This document shows, piece by piece, positions 8,539 through 17,699 of a stretch of 64,000 nucleotides of DNA; within the stretch, counting starts at the first letter, position 1, and the number at the start of each line of letters is the position of its first letter. Both the position numbers and the translations under genes were made by a program. The stretch is from positions 310,001-374,000 of the forward strand of contig NZ_JAFFZS010000001.1 in assembly GCF_016921115.1 (NCBI RefSeq). The letters are read 5' to 3'. This DNA comes from Streptomyces actuosus. Lineage in GTDB: Bacteria; Actinomycetota; Actinomycetes; Streptomycetales; Streptomycetaceae. Below the pieces are notes generated by a model, which saw only the letters and a list, made by a program, of their open reading frames with translations, had not been told where the DNA came from and did no database searches.

Positions 8539-9504
8539 TCAGCGAACCCTTCCCCGCGGCTTCAGGGGTGTCGCCGGCAGCGCGGGGGCGGGCAGCGGAT
8601 CGCCGTCGTAGCCCTTCACCTCTCCGAACCGCGAGCCCTCCGTCCAGTCCCGGCGGGCCTGCTCGATCTCGTCTTGGGAGCGTCCGATCCAGTTCCAGAA
8701 CATGACCAGTTCCTCCTCGAACGGCTCTCCGCCCAGAAGCATCAGGCCCGTGTCCGACTCGGCACGCAGGGGGAGTTCGGTGCGTCCGCAACCGAGGTAG
8801 AGCATCGATCCGGGCAGGACCGGGACGCCGTCGACGTGGGCCTCGCCGGACATGGAGAGGACGGCATACTCGAAGTCCGGCTCCAGCGGCAGGCGGACGT
8901 CCGCGCCGCGGGTGAGGGCCAGGTCGGCGCCGACGATCGGGGTGTAGGCGGTGCCGGGGGAGGTCGCTCCGTCGAGGGTGCCGAGGATCAGCGTCGCCGT
9001 CAGGCCGGGCGCGGTCACCGCGGGCAGGGCGGCGTGGTGTTCGAAGCGGGGCTCGGTGTGCCGGTGGCTGTCGGGCAGGGCGACCCACAGCTGGGCGCCG
9101 TGCAGGAAGCGCGCGTGGGAGCGGGGGCTCTCCTCGGAGTGGCTGATCGCCCGGCCGGAGGTCATCAGGCCCAGCTCGCGCGGGCGGATCAGCTGGAGGC
9201 TGCCGGTGGAGTCTCGGTGCAGCACCTCGCCCTCGTGCAGCCAGCTCACCGTCTGCAGGCCCATGTGCGGGTGCGGCGGCACCTGCATGCCGGGCTCGTC
9301 GGCGATGTCGTCGGGACCGTAGTGGTCGACGAAGCACCAGGCGCCCACCATCCGGCGGCCCAGGTTGGGCAGCAGGCGGCGCACCTCGGTGGACTCTCCG
9401 AGCGGGACGCGGCGGGGGCTGAGGAGTTCGCGGACCGGTTCCGCCACGACGAAGCCGCGGCCTCCGCACACGCTGGGCACCGCCTGGCGGTCAAGGTTGC
9501 TCAT
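8539..9504 (-). CDS. Pirin family protein
   Basis: A 321-residue bicupin. The N-terminal cupin carries the pirin metal site: HPHMG (two His), then a His-Ser-Glu cluster in ISHSEESPR. A C-terminal pirin domain follows (about 180-280) and contains GGEPFEEELVMFWNW, the usual end of bacterial pirins. Bacterial pirins act as redox sensors, quercetinase-like dioxygenases or modulators of central metabolic enzymes; which applies here cannot be decided. The ATG at 9504 gives the normal family length; a longer frame upstream looks spurious. It is divergent from the TPR protein, a neighbour I associate with Streptomyces pirins. Confidence 0.9.
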   Translation of the reverse strand: MSNLDRQAVPSVCGGRGFVVAEPVRELLSPRRVPLGESTEVRRLLPNLGRRMVGAWCFVDHYGPDDIADEPGMQVPPHPHMGLQTVSWLHEGEVLHRDSTGSLQLIRPRELGLMTSGRAISHSEESPRSHARFLHGAQLWVALPDSHRHTEPRFEHHAALPAVTAPGLTATLILGTLDGATSPGTAYTPIVGADLALTRGADVRLPLEPDFEYAVLSMSGEAHVDGVPVLPGSMLYLGCGRTELPLRAESDTGLMLLGGEPFEEELVMFWNWIGRSQDEIEQARRDWTEGSRFGEVKGYDGDPLPAPALPATPLKPRGRVR

Positions 9505-9653
9505 ACTGCTCAACCTAGCGCCGCCCCCTTGCCCATGGCAGGCCAACTCCCCGGCCGTTCCTCCGGGCCGTCCACGGGCCGTCGGCCCCCGGACAGGTGC
9601 TGGAATATTCAACTGAGCTGCCGGGTTGCCGCACGCGAAGGAGGTTCCCCCCA

Positions 9654-10013
9654 GTGGAGACGACACACGAGACCGGCTACTACGCGCAGGGCACGCTCGC
9701 CGAGCGGTGGGACCGTGCGCGGCTCTTCTTCGCGGCCAAGGACTACGCCGGCGCGGCCCGGGTGCTGGACGGCCTGGTCGAGGAGGTGCCCGAGCAGACG
9801 GGACCGCGGCTGCTGCTGGCGCGTTCCTCCTACCACTCGGCGCAGTTGCGGCGGGCCGAGGCGCAGTTGCGTCTCATCGTCGAGCGTGACCCGGTGGAGC
9901 ACCACGCGCGGCTGATGCTGGGCCGCACCCTCGAACGCCAGGGCCGCAAGGAGGAGGCCGGGACGCATCTGCGGATCGCCGCGGCACTCGCCGGGGACTT
10001 CGATCAGGACTGA
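9654..10013 (+). CDS. Tetratricopeptide repeat protein
   Basis: A small 119-residue protein with about two to three TPR helix pairs: RLFFAAKDYAGAARVLDGLVEEVP (about 18-40), then a pair ending LRLIVERDP, then LMLGRTLERQGRKEEAGTHL. The C-terminus is acidic. It is probably a cytoplasmic protein-protein interaction module. The GTG start at 9654 is chosen because GAAGGAGG sits 9 bases upstream. The 149-base divergent region shared with pirin holds a palindromic AT-rich element GAATATTC at 9603-9610, a candidate promoter or operator core. Confidence 0.8.
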   Translation: METTHETGYYAQGTLAERWDRARLFFAAKDYAGAARVLDGLVEEVPEQTGPRLLLARSSYHSAQLRRAEAQLRLIVERDPVEHHARLMLGRTLERQGRKEEAGTHLRIAAALAGDFDQD

Positions 10014-10036
10014 CGCACGACCGCGGCGACCGCGGC

Positions 10037-10079
10037 GACGGCCGGGCCCGGTCCCCTTCCGGGACCGGGCCCGGCCGTC
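10037..10079 (+). terminator. Strong hairpin after the TPR gene
   Basis: A perfect 19-base-pair inverted repeat (10037-10055 with 10061-10079) and a 5-base loop (cttcc), 23 bases after the stop codon. The following 254 bases up to the deformylase start are low-complexity (runs of GGCCCC) and show no gene. Confidence 0.9.
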
Positions 10080-10333
10080 TGCCCGCCCGTCGCCCGGTGG
10101 TGTCCCGGTCTCCCCCGCACCCCGCACCGGTCGCCCCACCGCCCCTTCGACCCGTGGGCCCCGCGGACCTCGTGGGCCCCATGGCCCCGTGACCCCGTGG
10201 CCCCGGTCGTCACGCCGCCCCGCCGCCCCGCCGTTGCCGTCCCGCCGGCCTGTTGCCCCGGTGCCCCCGCGCCCCGGTGGCGGAGTCCGTCCCGCGAGGT
10301 GGTCGCCGGTGGGCGGCGTGGCATGCCGGCGCG

Positions 10334-10981
10334 ATGGCATCTCCCCCTGATCGTGCGCCGCTGACCGACCGGGTCGAGGAACTCCTCGCCGACGGCGGCC
10401 CGCTGGCGATCGTCGCGGCCGGCGATCCGGTGCCGCGTCGCGGCACCGAGCGCTACGACGGGCAACTGGGCCCGGACCTGCTGGCCCGCTTCGTGGCGGC
10501 CCTGCGGCTCACGATGCGCACGGCGCCCGGCGTGGGCCTGGCCGCCGTCCAGGTGGGTGTGCCGCTGCGGATCGCGGTGCTGGAGGATCCGGCGCCGGTG
10601 CCGCCGGAGGTGCGTTCGGCCCGGACGCGGGTGCCGCAGCCGTTCCGGGTGCTGGTCAACCCGTCGTACGAGCCCGTCGGGACGGCCCGTACCGGCTTCT
10701 TCGAGGGCTGCCTGAGCGTCCCCGGGTGGCAGGCGGTGGTGGCGCGTCACGCCGAGGTGCGGCTGCGGGGCGAGGACGAGCACGGCCGTCCGCTCGACGA
10801 GGTGTTCTCGGGGTGGCCCGCCCGTATCGTGCAGCACGAGACGGACCACCTCGACGGCCTGCTCCACCTCGACCGTGCGGAACTGCGTTCCCTCTCCTCG
10901 AGTGAGGCGATGACCGACCGCTGGAACCGGCCCACGCCCCGTGCGGCGGCCGGGGAACTGGGCTTCGACCTGCCGGAGTGA
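10334..10981 (+). CDS. def: Peptide deformylase
   Basis: A 215-residue cytoplasmic metalloenzyme that removes the formyl group from the initiator methionine of nascent proteins. All three family motifs are present: GVGLAAVQ (about residues 71-78), EGCLSVPG with the metal-ligand Cys (about 125), and the HExxH motif HETDH (about 168-172). It is longer than the E. coli enzyme at both ends, as usual for actinobacterial paralogues. No clear ribosome site precedes the ATG at 10334, so an alternative in-frame start slightly upstream is possible. A genome normally has another deformylase next to fmt, so this is likely an additional copy. Confidence 0.9.
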   Translation: MASPPDRAPLTDRVEELLADGGPLAIVAAGDPVPRRGTERYDGQLGPDLLARFVAALRLTMRTAPGVGLAAVQVGVPLRIAVLEDPAPVPPEVRSARTRVPQPFRVLVNPSYEPVGTARTGFFEGCLSVPGWQAVVARHAEVRLRGEDEHGRPLDEVFSGWPARIVQHETDHLDGLLHLDRAELRSLSSSEAMTDRWNRPTPRAAAGELGFDLPE

Positions 10982-11005
10982 GCCCCTGCCGGCGTTCTGC
11001 GCAGG

Positions 11006-12436
11006 TCAGCCGCGGTAGGCCTCCAGCAGCCGCAGCCACACCTCGCTGATCGTCGGGTAGGACGGGACCGCGTGCCACAGCCGGTCGATCGGGACCTGTC
11101 CGGCGACGGCGACGGTGGCCGAGTGGATCAGTTCACCGACGCCGGGGCCGACGAAGGTCACCCCGCGCAGGATCCCGTCGTCCAGGTCGACGACCATCCG
11201 GGCCTGTCCCCGGTATCCGTCGGCGTACAGGCCCGCGCCGGATACGGAGGACAGGTCGACGTCGACGGCCCGCACGCGGTGTCCGGCCTCCTCCGCCTCC
11301 GCCAGGGACAGGCCCACCGCCGCGGCCTCGGGGTCGGTGAAGACGACTTGGGGGACGGCGTGGTGGTCGGCGGTGGCGGCGTGCGCGCCCCACGGGTCGG
11401 TCTCCAGCAGCGGCACCCCGGCGGCCCGGGCGGAGATGGCGGCACCGGCGATGCGGGCCTGGTACTTGCCCTGGTGGGTGAGGAGGGCCCGGTGGTTGAC
11501 GTCGCCGACGGCGTACAGCCAGTCGGTGCCCGGTACGCGCAGGCTGTCGTCGCTCTCCAGCCAGGAGCCGGGTTCCAGGCCGATGGTGTCGAGGCCGATG
11601 TCGTCGGTGCGCGGGGCGCGGCCGGTGGCGAAGAGGATCTCGTCCGCCTCCACGGTGTCGCCGCGGTCGGTGACGGCCACCACGGTGCCGTCGACGCGTC
11701 GTACGGACTCGACGACGGTGCCGGTGCGGACGTCGGCTCCGGCCTCGGTGAGCCCGTCGGCGACCAGTTCACCGGCGAACGGCTCCATGCGGTTGAGCAG
11801 GCCCTTGCCGCGGACCAGGACGGTGACCCGGCTGCCGAGGGCCTGCCAGACGGTGGCCATCTCGGTGGCGACGACCCCACCGCCGACGACGATCAGGCGT
11901 GCGGGTACGTGCTGGGCGCTGGTGGCCTCCCTGCTGGTCCAGGGCCGTACGTCGGCGAGGCCGGGCAGGTCGGGCAGGCGGGCGCGGCTGCCGGTGCAGA
12001 CGGCCACGGCGTGGCGGGCGGTCAGCACGTGCCGAACGCCGTCGGCGTCGGTGACGGCGACGGTGCGCGGGCCGGTGAGGCGGCCCTGGCCCCGGTAGAG
12101 GTCGGCGCCGATGCTCTCCAGCCAGCGGACCTGGCCGTCGTCCTGCCAGTGGGAGGTGTAGTCGTTGCGGTGAGCGAGGACCGCGGCCGCGTCGAGGGGG
12201 CCCTGGACCGCCTGACGCAGCCCCGGTACGCGGCGGGCGTCGGCGCGGGCGACGACCGGACGCAGCAGGGCCTTGCTGGGCATGCAGGCCCAGTACGAGC
12301 ACTCGCCACCGACCAGTTCGCTCTCCACGACCGCGGTGGACAGGCCGGCCGCGCGGGTGCGGTCGGCGACGTTCTCCCCCACAGGCCCGGCTCCGAGCAC
12401 CACGACGTCGTACGCGATGGATTCCGTTTCCGTCAT
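11006..12436 (-). CDS. FAD-dependent pyridine nucleotide-disulfide oxidoreductase
   Basis: A 476-residue flavoprotein disulfide reductase. It has an FAD-binding GxGxxG (LGAGPVGE, residues 14-21), the redox-active disulfide C46-x4-C51 (ECSYWACMPSK), an NAD(P)-binding VVGGGVVATE near residue 190, a second FAD motif YAVGDV near residue 310 and a C-terminal dimerisation domain. At the position of the active-site His of lipoamide dehydrogenases (HPT in HAHPTLSE) it reads YPTISE, so the catalytic His is replaced by Tyr, as also occurs in mercuric reductases. It lies head-to-head with a thioredoxin gene (132 bases apart), but its substrate is unknown. The ATG at 12436 is used. Confidence 0.85.
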   Translation of the reverse strand: MTETESIAYDVVVLGAGPVGENVADRTRAAGLSTAVVESELVGGECSYWACMPSKALLRPVVARADARRVPGLRQAVQGPLDAAAVLAHRNDYTSHWQDDGQVRWLESIGADLYRGQGRLTGPRTVAVTDADGVRHVLTARHAVAVCTGSRARLPDLPGLADVRPWTSREATSAQHVPARLIVVGGGVVATEMATVWQALGSRVTVLVRGKGLLNRMEPFAGELVADGLTEAGADVRTGTVVESVRRVDGTVVAVTDRGDTVEADEILFATGRAPRTDDIGLDTIGLEPGSWLESDDSLRVPGTDWLYAVGDVNHRALLTHQGKYQARIAGAAISARAAGVPLLETDPWGAHAATADHHAVPQVVFTDPEAAAVGLSLAEAEEAGHRVRAVDVDLSSVSGAGLYADGYRGQARMVVDLDDGILRGVTFVGPGVGELIHSATVAVAGQVPIDRLWHAVPSYPTISEVWLRLLEAYRG

Positions 12437-12568
12437 GGGGTCAGTCTTCCGGGTGGTGTGCCGTGAGGGCCACATGGGTACGCGCGCCGGATATCGACGG
12501 AATAGCCGGTGGCCGGGCCGTGTTGTGCGGACGGCTACACCCCCTAGCCAGGAATGAGGATGCATCCG

Positions 12569-12955
<387 letters not shown>

Positions 12956-12967
12956 TCGAAGCGTCCG

Positions 12968-13005
12968 ACGGGCCCGCTCCCCTGCGCCGCGGGGAGCGGG
13001 CCCGT
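12968..13005 (+). terminator. Terminator hairpin of the thioredoxin gene
   Basis: A perfect 15-base-pair inverted repeat (12968-12982 with 12991-13005) with an 8-base loop, 13 bases after the stop codon. Confidence 0.9.
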
Positions 13006-13119
13006 TCGTGTCCGCGACCGGGTTCGGCTCTCTTCCCCGCGGCCCGTGCCGGTGAGGCGGTTCGTGCGGGCGGGTGAGCCGTCCCGCGCGCCGGAGAGCC
13101 TGGCGGGTCGGCCCGTTTC

Positions 13120-14166
13120 TCAGCTGGATTCCCGGTGCACCACCGAGGCTCCCAGGACCGCGTGCGTCTCGGGTTCGGCGCCGGGGTTGCGGACCGCGCG
13201 GTCGACCAGTTCGGCGAGGTCGCGCCCGGAGGGCAGATCGATGTGGACGGTGCTCAGCCGCGGGCGCAGGAGCCGGCCGAGCACGAGGTCGTCGGCGCCG
13301 ATGACGGCGGTGTCCTCGGGGATGCGGACGCCCGCGTCCTGGAGGGCGCGCATCAGGAGCATCGCGTACTCGTCGTTGTAGGCGAACACGGCGTCGAGGC
13401 CGAGGTCGGGCCACTGGGCGGCGAGCCGGGTGGCGGACTCCTCCTCGTAGGCGAGGGGCAGCGCGGTCACCTCGGCGCCGGTGCCGCGCAGAGCCGCGCG
13501 GGCGCCTTCGAGGCGGGGCCGGGAGAAGGTCTCCAGGCCCGCCTCCTCGGGGACCACGACCCCGATGCGGCGGCGGCCGCGGATGTGCAGGTGGGAAGCC
13601 GCGGCGTGGCCGACGGCGGTGTGGTCCATGAGCAGGGCGTGCGCGCCCTCGACGGACTCGGGGCCGAGGGTGACCACGGCGCGGGCGCCGGACCGCTTGA
13701 GGACGTCCACGCCCTGCGGGCCGAGCCCGGCGCCGGGCACCAGGACGGCCACCGGCCGCAGTTCGGCCCAGGCGCGGGCCGCCTCGTCGCCCCGGAGAGC
13801 GACGGTGCCGTACTGGACGACGGTGTAGTCGAGGCGGCCGAGGGCCCACTGGAGTTCGTTGATGAACGCGCTGTACAGCGGGCCGACGGGGATGGCCGGC
13901 GCGGGCATCAGCACCATGCGGCTGTGCCCGGCGCGCAGGCTGCGGGCGGCGGCGTGCGGGACGTAGCCGAGTTCACGGGCGGCCTCGTGGACACGGCGGC
14001 GGGTGGCCTCGCTGATCCGGACCGCGCTGGTGTTGTTCAGCACGTAGGAGACCGTCGCGCGCGAGACGCCGGCCAGGCGGGCGACATCGGCGCTCGTGGG
14101 CACGGAGCGGGGTGCGGGCGACGCGGACGGCGGCGTGTTCGGTATCTGCACCATGACACTGCGCAT
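13120..14166 (-). CDS. LacI family transcriptional regulator
   Basis: A 348-residue DNA-binding repressor type. The N-terminal helix-turn-helix (TSADVARLAGVSRATVSYVLN, about residues 21-41) is followed by the hinge region RRRVHEAARELGYVPHAAARSLR and a periplasmic-binding-protein-like effector domain (about 75-345). The effector is probably a small molecule such as a sugar, but no sugar gene is adjacent. The start is ATG 14166 or ATG 14154, and neither has a strong ribosome site. It is divergent from the TetR/TetX-like pair. Confidence 0.88.
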   Translation of the reverse strand: MRSVMVQIPNTPPSASPAPRSVPTSADVARLAGVSRATVSYVLNNTSAVRISEATRRRVHEAARELGYVPHAAARSLRAGHSRMVLMPAPAIPVGPLYSAFINELQWALGRLDYTVVQYGTVALRGDEAARAWAELRPVAVLVPGAGLGPQGVDVLKRSGARAVVTLGPESVEGAHALLMDHTAVGHAAASHLHIRGRRRIGVVVPEEAGLETFSRPRLEGARAALRGTGAEVTALPLAYEEESATRLAAQWPDLGLDAVFAYNDEYAMLLMRALQDAGVRIPEDTAVIGADDLVLGRLLRPRLSTVHIDLPSGRDLAELVDRAVRNPGAEPETHAVLGASVVHRESS

Positions 14167-14320
14167 CTTGGCAGAAGCGAGGGACGGAATTCCGGTCGGG
14201 TGGGACAGCAAGCGCGCACTGTGGCGGACGAGATTTTCACGAACCCGTTCGCAAGCCGCGGTCCCTCTCGGGCAAGCCGGCTGCGGCGCGCCGGGCACGT
14301 GCCGGGCGACCTCGCCATGA

Positions 14321-14369
14321 CGAACATGTTCGCCACGTACTTGTTCGTGACGAACATGTTCGCTACGGT
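14321..14369 (+). promoter_or_regulatory. Double palindromic operator and leaderless promoter of the TetR/monooxygenase pair
   Basis: Two identical 12-base palindromes CGAACATGTTCG lie at 14321-14332 and 14351-14362, 30 bases apart, with a related half site CTTGTTCG between them (14340-14347). A sigma-70-like promoter TTGTTC (14341-14346), 17-base spacer, TACGGT (14364-14369) overlaps the second palindrome. The expected transcription start is about 14376, the A of the ATG, so the mRNA is predicted to be leaderless. The arrangement fits autorepression by the adjacent TetR protein. Confidence 0.75.
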
Positions 14370-14375
14370 CGACGC

Positions 14376-15107
14376 ATGACCGCACAGCCCGATTCCCCGC
14401 GCAGCCGCCGTGAGCGGCCCGCCAAGCCGGCCCTGACCAGAGAGGGCATCGTGGCCGCCGCGCTGGGCGTGCTGCGCGCCGAGGGACTGCGCAAGGTGAC
14501 CATGCGGCGCCTGGCGCAGGAGCTCGACACCGGTCCGGCCTCCCTGTACGTCTACGTCCGCAACACCGACGAACTGCACGCCGCCGTCCTGGACGAACTG
14601 CTCGGCACGGTCGCCCCGGCCCCGGCCGAGGGCACCTGGCGGGAGCGGCTGGAGCAGGTGCTCACCTCGTACACCGCGATGCTCTTCGCGCATCCGGAAC
14701 TGGCCCGCTCCGCACTCACCGCCCGCCCCAGCGGCCCGCACTACCTGGACCTCGTCGAGACCCTGCTGGCGCTGCTCGACGAGGGCGGGGTGCCGTCCGC
14801 GCAGGCGGCGTGGGGCGTGGATCTGCTGCTGCAGCACGCCACGGCGACGGCCGCCGAGCACAGCGGCCCAGAGGCGGATCGCCCGGACGACCGGGACGCC
14901 CTCGCCCGCGCCCTGCACGACGCCCGCGAGCAGACCCACCCGCACATCGCCGCCCTCGCCGGCCCCCTGCTGTCCGGCCCGGCCGATACCCGCCTGTCGT
15001 GGGGGTTCCGGGTGCTGATCAGCGGCATCGGACAGACCGCCGTACCCGCCGGGGACGATGCCCCCGGGGCCGGGCCGGCGGAACCAGCGCAAGGAGACAC
15101 GCCATGA
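14376..15107 (+). CDS. TetR/AcrR family regulator with TetR-type C-terminal domain
   Basis: A 243-residue repressor. The N-terminal helix-turn-helix (VTMRRLAQELDTGPASLYVYVRN, about residues 41-63) is followed by a ligand-binding domain of the TetR_C type (LARSALTARPSGPHYLDLVETLL; WGVDLLLQHATATAAEH). It is followed by a TetX-like flavin monooxygenase with a 4-base ATGA overlap, so the two are co-translated. No ribosome site precedes the ATG, in agreement with the predicted leaderless transcript. It probably senses an aromatic polyketide-like or other hydrophobic ligand and represses its own operon (inference). Confidence 0.9.
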   Translation: MTAQPDSPRSRRERPAKPALTREGIVAAALGVLRAEGLRKVTMRRLAQELDTGPASLYVYVRNTDELHAAVLDELLGTVAPAPAEGTWRERLEQVLTSYTAMLFAHPELARSALTARPSGPHYLDLVETLLALLDEGGVPSAQAAWGVDLLLQHATATAAEHSGPEADRPDDRDALARALHDAREQTHPHIAALAGPLLSGPADTRLSWGFRVLISGIGQTAVPAGDDAPGAGPAEPAQGDTP

Positions 15108-16252
15108 CAGCCCCTGCGGCACCCCCGCACCACCCCGTCGCCGTCGTCGGCGCCGGACTCGGCGGACTCGCCCTCGCCCGTGTCCTGCACGTGCACGCCG
15201 TCGAGGCGGCCCTGTTCGACCTGGACCCCTCCTCCTCCGCACGCACGCAGGGCGGCATGCTCGACATCCACGACGACTCCGGCCAGGAGGCACTGCGCGC
15301 CGCAGGACTGCACGACGCGTTCCGGGAGCGGGTGCACACCGGCGGCGAGGCACTGCGGGTCCTGGACCGGGAGGGCAGGGTGCACCGCGAGGAGACCGAC
15401 GACGGGACCGGCGGGCGGCCCGAGATCGACCGCGGCGATCTGCGCGACCTGCTCCTCGGCTCCCTTCCCGCCGACGCGGTCCGATGGGGCGCGAAGGTGA
15501 CCGGCGCCCGGCCGCTGGGCGGCGGACGGCACGAGGTGTCGCTCGCGGACGGCTCGTCGTTCACCACGGACCTCCTGGTGGGCGCCGACGGCGCGTGGTC
15601 GCGGATCAGGCCCCTGCTGTCCGACGCCGAGCCCGCGTACACGGGAGTGTCGTTCGTCGAGGCCGACCTGTTGGACGCGGACGTCCGGCATCCGGTGAGC
15701 GCCGAGGTGGTCGGCCCCGGGATGCTGTTCGCACTCGGGGCTGGTCGCGGCTTCCTCGCACACCGGGAGAGCGACGGGAGCCTGCACGTGTACACCGCCG
15801 TGGAGGCCGCCGAGAGCTGGCTCGACGGCATCGACTTCACGGACCCCCGGACAGCCGGGGCGGCCGTGCTGGAGCAGTTCGCGGACTGGGACAAGAGCTT
15901 GCGGGCGCTGATCGCCGACGCCGACGGCCCGCTGGTGCCGCGCCGCATCCACGCGCTGCCGGTCGGTCATCGCTGGCCGCGCGTGCCCGGGGTGACGCTG
16001 CTGGGCGACGCGGCCCATCTGATGTCGCCGTTCGCGGGCGAGGGTGCCAACCTCGCGCTGCTCGACGGCGCGGAACTGGGACTCGCTCTCGCCGCGCACC
16101 CGGGCGACACCGAGGCGGCCCTCACGGCGTACGAGGCGCGGCTCTTCCCGCGGAGCGAGGCCGCGGCGGCAGAGTCCGCCCGCGGCGGCGCGCTGCTGTT
16201 CCGGGACGACGCTCCGCGGGGACTGCTGGAGATGTTCGCCGCCCACGACTGA
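15104..16252 (+). CDS. FAD-dependent monooxygenase, TetX-like
   Basis: A 382-residue group A flavin monooxygenase. It has the dinucleotide-binding GAGLGGLALA near residues 15-24, a GGMLDIHDDSGQEAL segment near residue 50, the DGAWSRIRPL motif near residue 165 and the second FAD motif GDAAHLMSPFAGEGANLALLDG near residue 303. The GGMLDIH and GDAAHLM-PFAG segments are those of the TetX-type subfamily, whose members oxidise tetracyclines or other aromatic substrates using NADPH and O2. Whether this protein inactivates an antibiotic or serves biosynthesis is not decidable. AAGGAG precedes the ATG, which overlaps the TetR stop codon. Confidence 0.85.
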   Translation: MTAPAAPPHHPVAVVGAGLGGLALARVLHVHAVEAALFDLDPSSSARTQGGMLDIHDDSGQEALRAAGLHDAFRERVHTGGEALRVLDREGRVHREETDDGTGGRPEIDRGDLRDLLLGSLPADAVRWGAKVTGARPLGGGRHEVSLADGSSFTTDLLVGADGAWSRIRPLLSDAEPAYTGVSFVEADLLDADVRHPVSAEVVGPGMLFALGAGRGFLAHRESDGSLHVYTAVEAAESWLDGIDFTDPRTAGAAVLEQFADWDKSLRALIADADGPLVPRRIHALPVGHRWPRVPGVTLLGDAAHLMSPFAGEGANLALLDGAELGLALAAHPGDTEAALTAYEARLFPRSEAAAAESARGGALLFRDDAPRGLLEMFAAHD

Positions 16253-16312
16253 CGGCGTCCGCCCCGCAGTCGCCCGGCGGAGCGCCTCAGCGCCGACCCG
16301 GGTGTGGTCGGC

Positions 16313-16990
16313 TCAGGTGCAGCCGGCCGGGCCGCGCGGTCCGGTCCCCGTGATCCGTGCGACGAGGTCCGCCCAGTTCGCCTCCAGCCGTTCGAGAGGC
16401 ATCCCGCACTGACGGACGAGGTGGTGGACCAGGGCGGGGCCGAGCTGGGCCATCAGCACATGGGCGAGCAGGTCGCAGTCCGCGTCCGGGAGAGCCTGCC
16501 GCAGCAGGAGCACGACATGGCGGTGCTGGACCCGCCAGGCCGGCACGCCGAACCGGCGGTCCGGCCCCGGCTCGGCCGCCAGCTGCAGGTCCAGTTCCTC
16601 CACGGTGCGACGCAGCAGCGCGCAGCCGAAGGCGTGCAGCCGCTCCACCGGTGGAGCACCGGGCCCGAGCGGGGGCGGGCCGCCGAGGTAGGCGGCCTGG
16701 AACTTCCGCTCGGAGTGGTCGAGCAACGCCGTCAGCAGTCCGGTTCGGTCGCCGAAACGACGGAACACTGTGCCCTTGCCCACCTCGGCCGCGGCCGCCA
16801 CGGCCTCCATCGTCACGCCGTCGGCGCCGTGCTCGGCGATCAGGCGGGCCGCGGCCTCCAGCAGCTTCGCCCGGTTGCGGGCGGCGTCGGCGCGCAGGCA
16901 GGAATCGTCCCCGGCGGTGCCGAGCTGGATCAGATCGGGGCCGAAGAGCTCGCTGTCGGGGGGCGGGAACGGCGGCTGGGCGGCGGGCAT
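16313..16990 (-). CDS. TetR/AcrR family transcriptional regulator
   Basis: A regulator of about 225 residues with an N-terminal helix-turn-helix (VTMEAVAAAAEVGKGTVFRRF, about residues 61-81) and an all-alpha ligand domain. The ATG at 16990 is chosen; an in-frame ATG at 17008 would add six residues, and neither has a clear ribosome site. The gene is divergent from an NADPH-dependent FMN reductase. The intergenic region holds two matching inverted repeats that are likely its binding sites, so it probably represses both genes. Confidence 0.88.
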   Translation of the reverse strand: MPAAQPPFPPPDSELFGPDLIQLGTAGDDSCLRADAARNRAKLLEAAARLIAEHGADGVTMEAVAAAAEVGKGTVFRRFGDRTGLLTALLDHSERKFQAAYLGGPPPLGPGAPPVERLHAFGCALLRRTVEELDLQLAAEPGPDRRFGVPAWRVQHRHVVLLLRQALPDADCDLLAHVLMAQLGPALVHHLVRQCGMPLERLEANWADLVARITGTGPRGPAGCT

Positions 16991-17021
16991 GAGGCCAGCG
17001 TAGAGCATCGGGAACAAAACT

Positions 17022-17069
17022 GGACCGCGGTCCGGTTACCTGGTACAAACTTAAACGGACCTCGGTCCG
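17022..17069. promoter_or_regulatory. Two inverted-repeat operators between TetR and FMN reductase
   Basis: Site 1 at 17022-17033 is the perfect palindrome GGACCGCGGTCC. Site 2 at 17056-17069 is CGGACCTCGGTCCG (arms CGGACC/GGTCCG around TC). They share the core GGACC-N2-GGTCC and are 34 bases apart. A TTAAAC element at 17051 and an AT-rich CGTATC near 17074 flank site 2 and could be the promoter of the reductase gene, so a protein bound at site 2 would block it. Confidence 0.7.
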
Positions 17070-17105
17070 GATCGTATCGGCCCTGTTTCAGCCCTTGGAG
17101 TTCTC

Positions 17106-17669
17106 ATGTCTGCTCGTATCCTCGCGCTCGTCGGCAGCCTTCGCGCCGGATCGCACAACCGCCAGCTCGCCGAGGCGGCCGCCAAGCTCGCCCCCGAGGG
17201 CGCGGAGGTCGTGCTCCACGAGGGCCTGGCCGACGTTCCCTTCTACAACGAGGACATCGACGTCGAGGGCAGCGTCCCGGCCGCCGCGGCGCGGCTGCGC
17301 GAGGCCGCTTCGGCCGCCGACGCCTTCCTGCTCTTCGCGCCCGAGTACAACGGCACCATTCCGGCCGTGCTGAAGAACGCCATCGACTGGCTGTCCCGCC
17401 CCTACGGCGCCGGCGCCATCGCGGGCAAGCCCGTAGCCGTCGTCGGCACCGCGTTCGGCCAGCACGGCGGCATCTGGGCGCAGGACGACGCCCGCAAGGC
17501 CGTCGGCGTGGCCGGCGGCAAGGTGATCGAGGACATCAAGCTCGCGATCCCCGGCTCGGTGACCCGTTTCGCCGAGAGCCACCCGGCGGACGACGCCGAG
17601 GTCGCCGCGCAGCTGACCGAGGTCGTCTCCCGCCTCAAGGGGCACGCCGGCGAGGCTGTGGCCGCCTGA
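17106..17669 (+). CDS. NADPH-dependent FMN reductase family protein
   Basis: A 187-residue flavodoxin-fold oxidoreductase. The FMN phosphate loop GSLRAGSHNRQLAEAA lies at residues 10-25, and the family signature PEYNGTIPAVLKNAIDW at about residues 79-95. Relatives (SsuE, ChrR, azoreductase-like) reduce FMN, quinones, azo dyes or metals with NAD(P)H. Divergence from a TetR gene suggests induction by an electrophile or quinone-like compound (inference). TTGGAG precedes the ATG, and a hairpin with a TTCG loop follows. Confidence 0.9.
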   Translation: MSARILALVGSLRAGSHNRQLAEAAAKLAPEGAEVVLHEGLADVPFYNEDIDVEGSVPAAAARLREAASAADAFLLFAPEYNGTIPAVLKNAIDWLSRPYGAGAIAGKPVAVVGTAFGQHGGIWAQDDARKAVGVAGGKVIEDIKLAIPGSVTRFAESHPADDAEVAAQLTEVVSRLKGHAGEAVAA

Positions 17670-17699
17670 GCCGTCCGGCCCGGCAGTCCGCCCGTGCAC

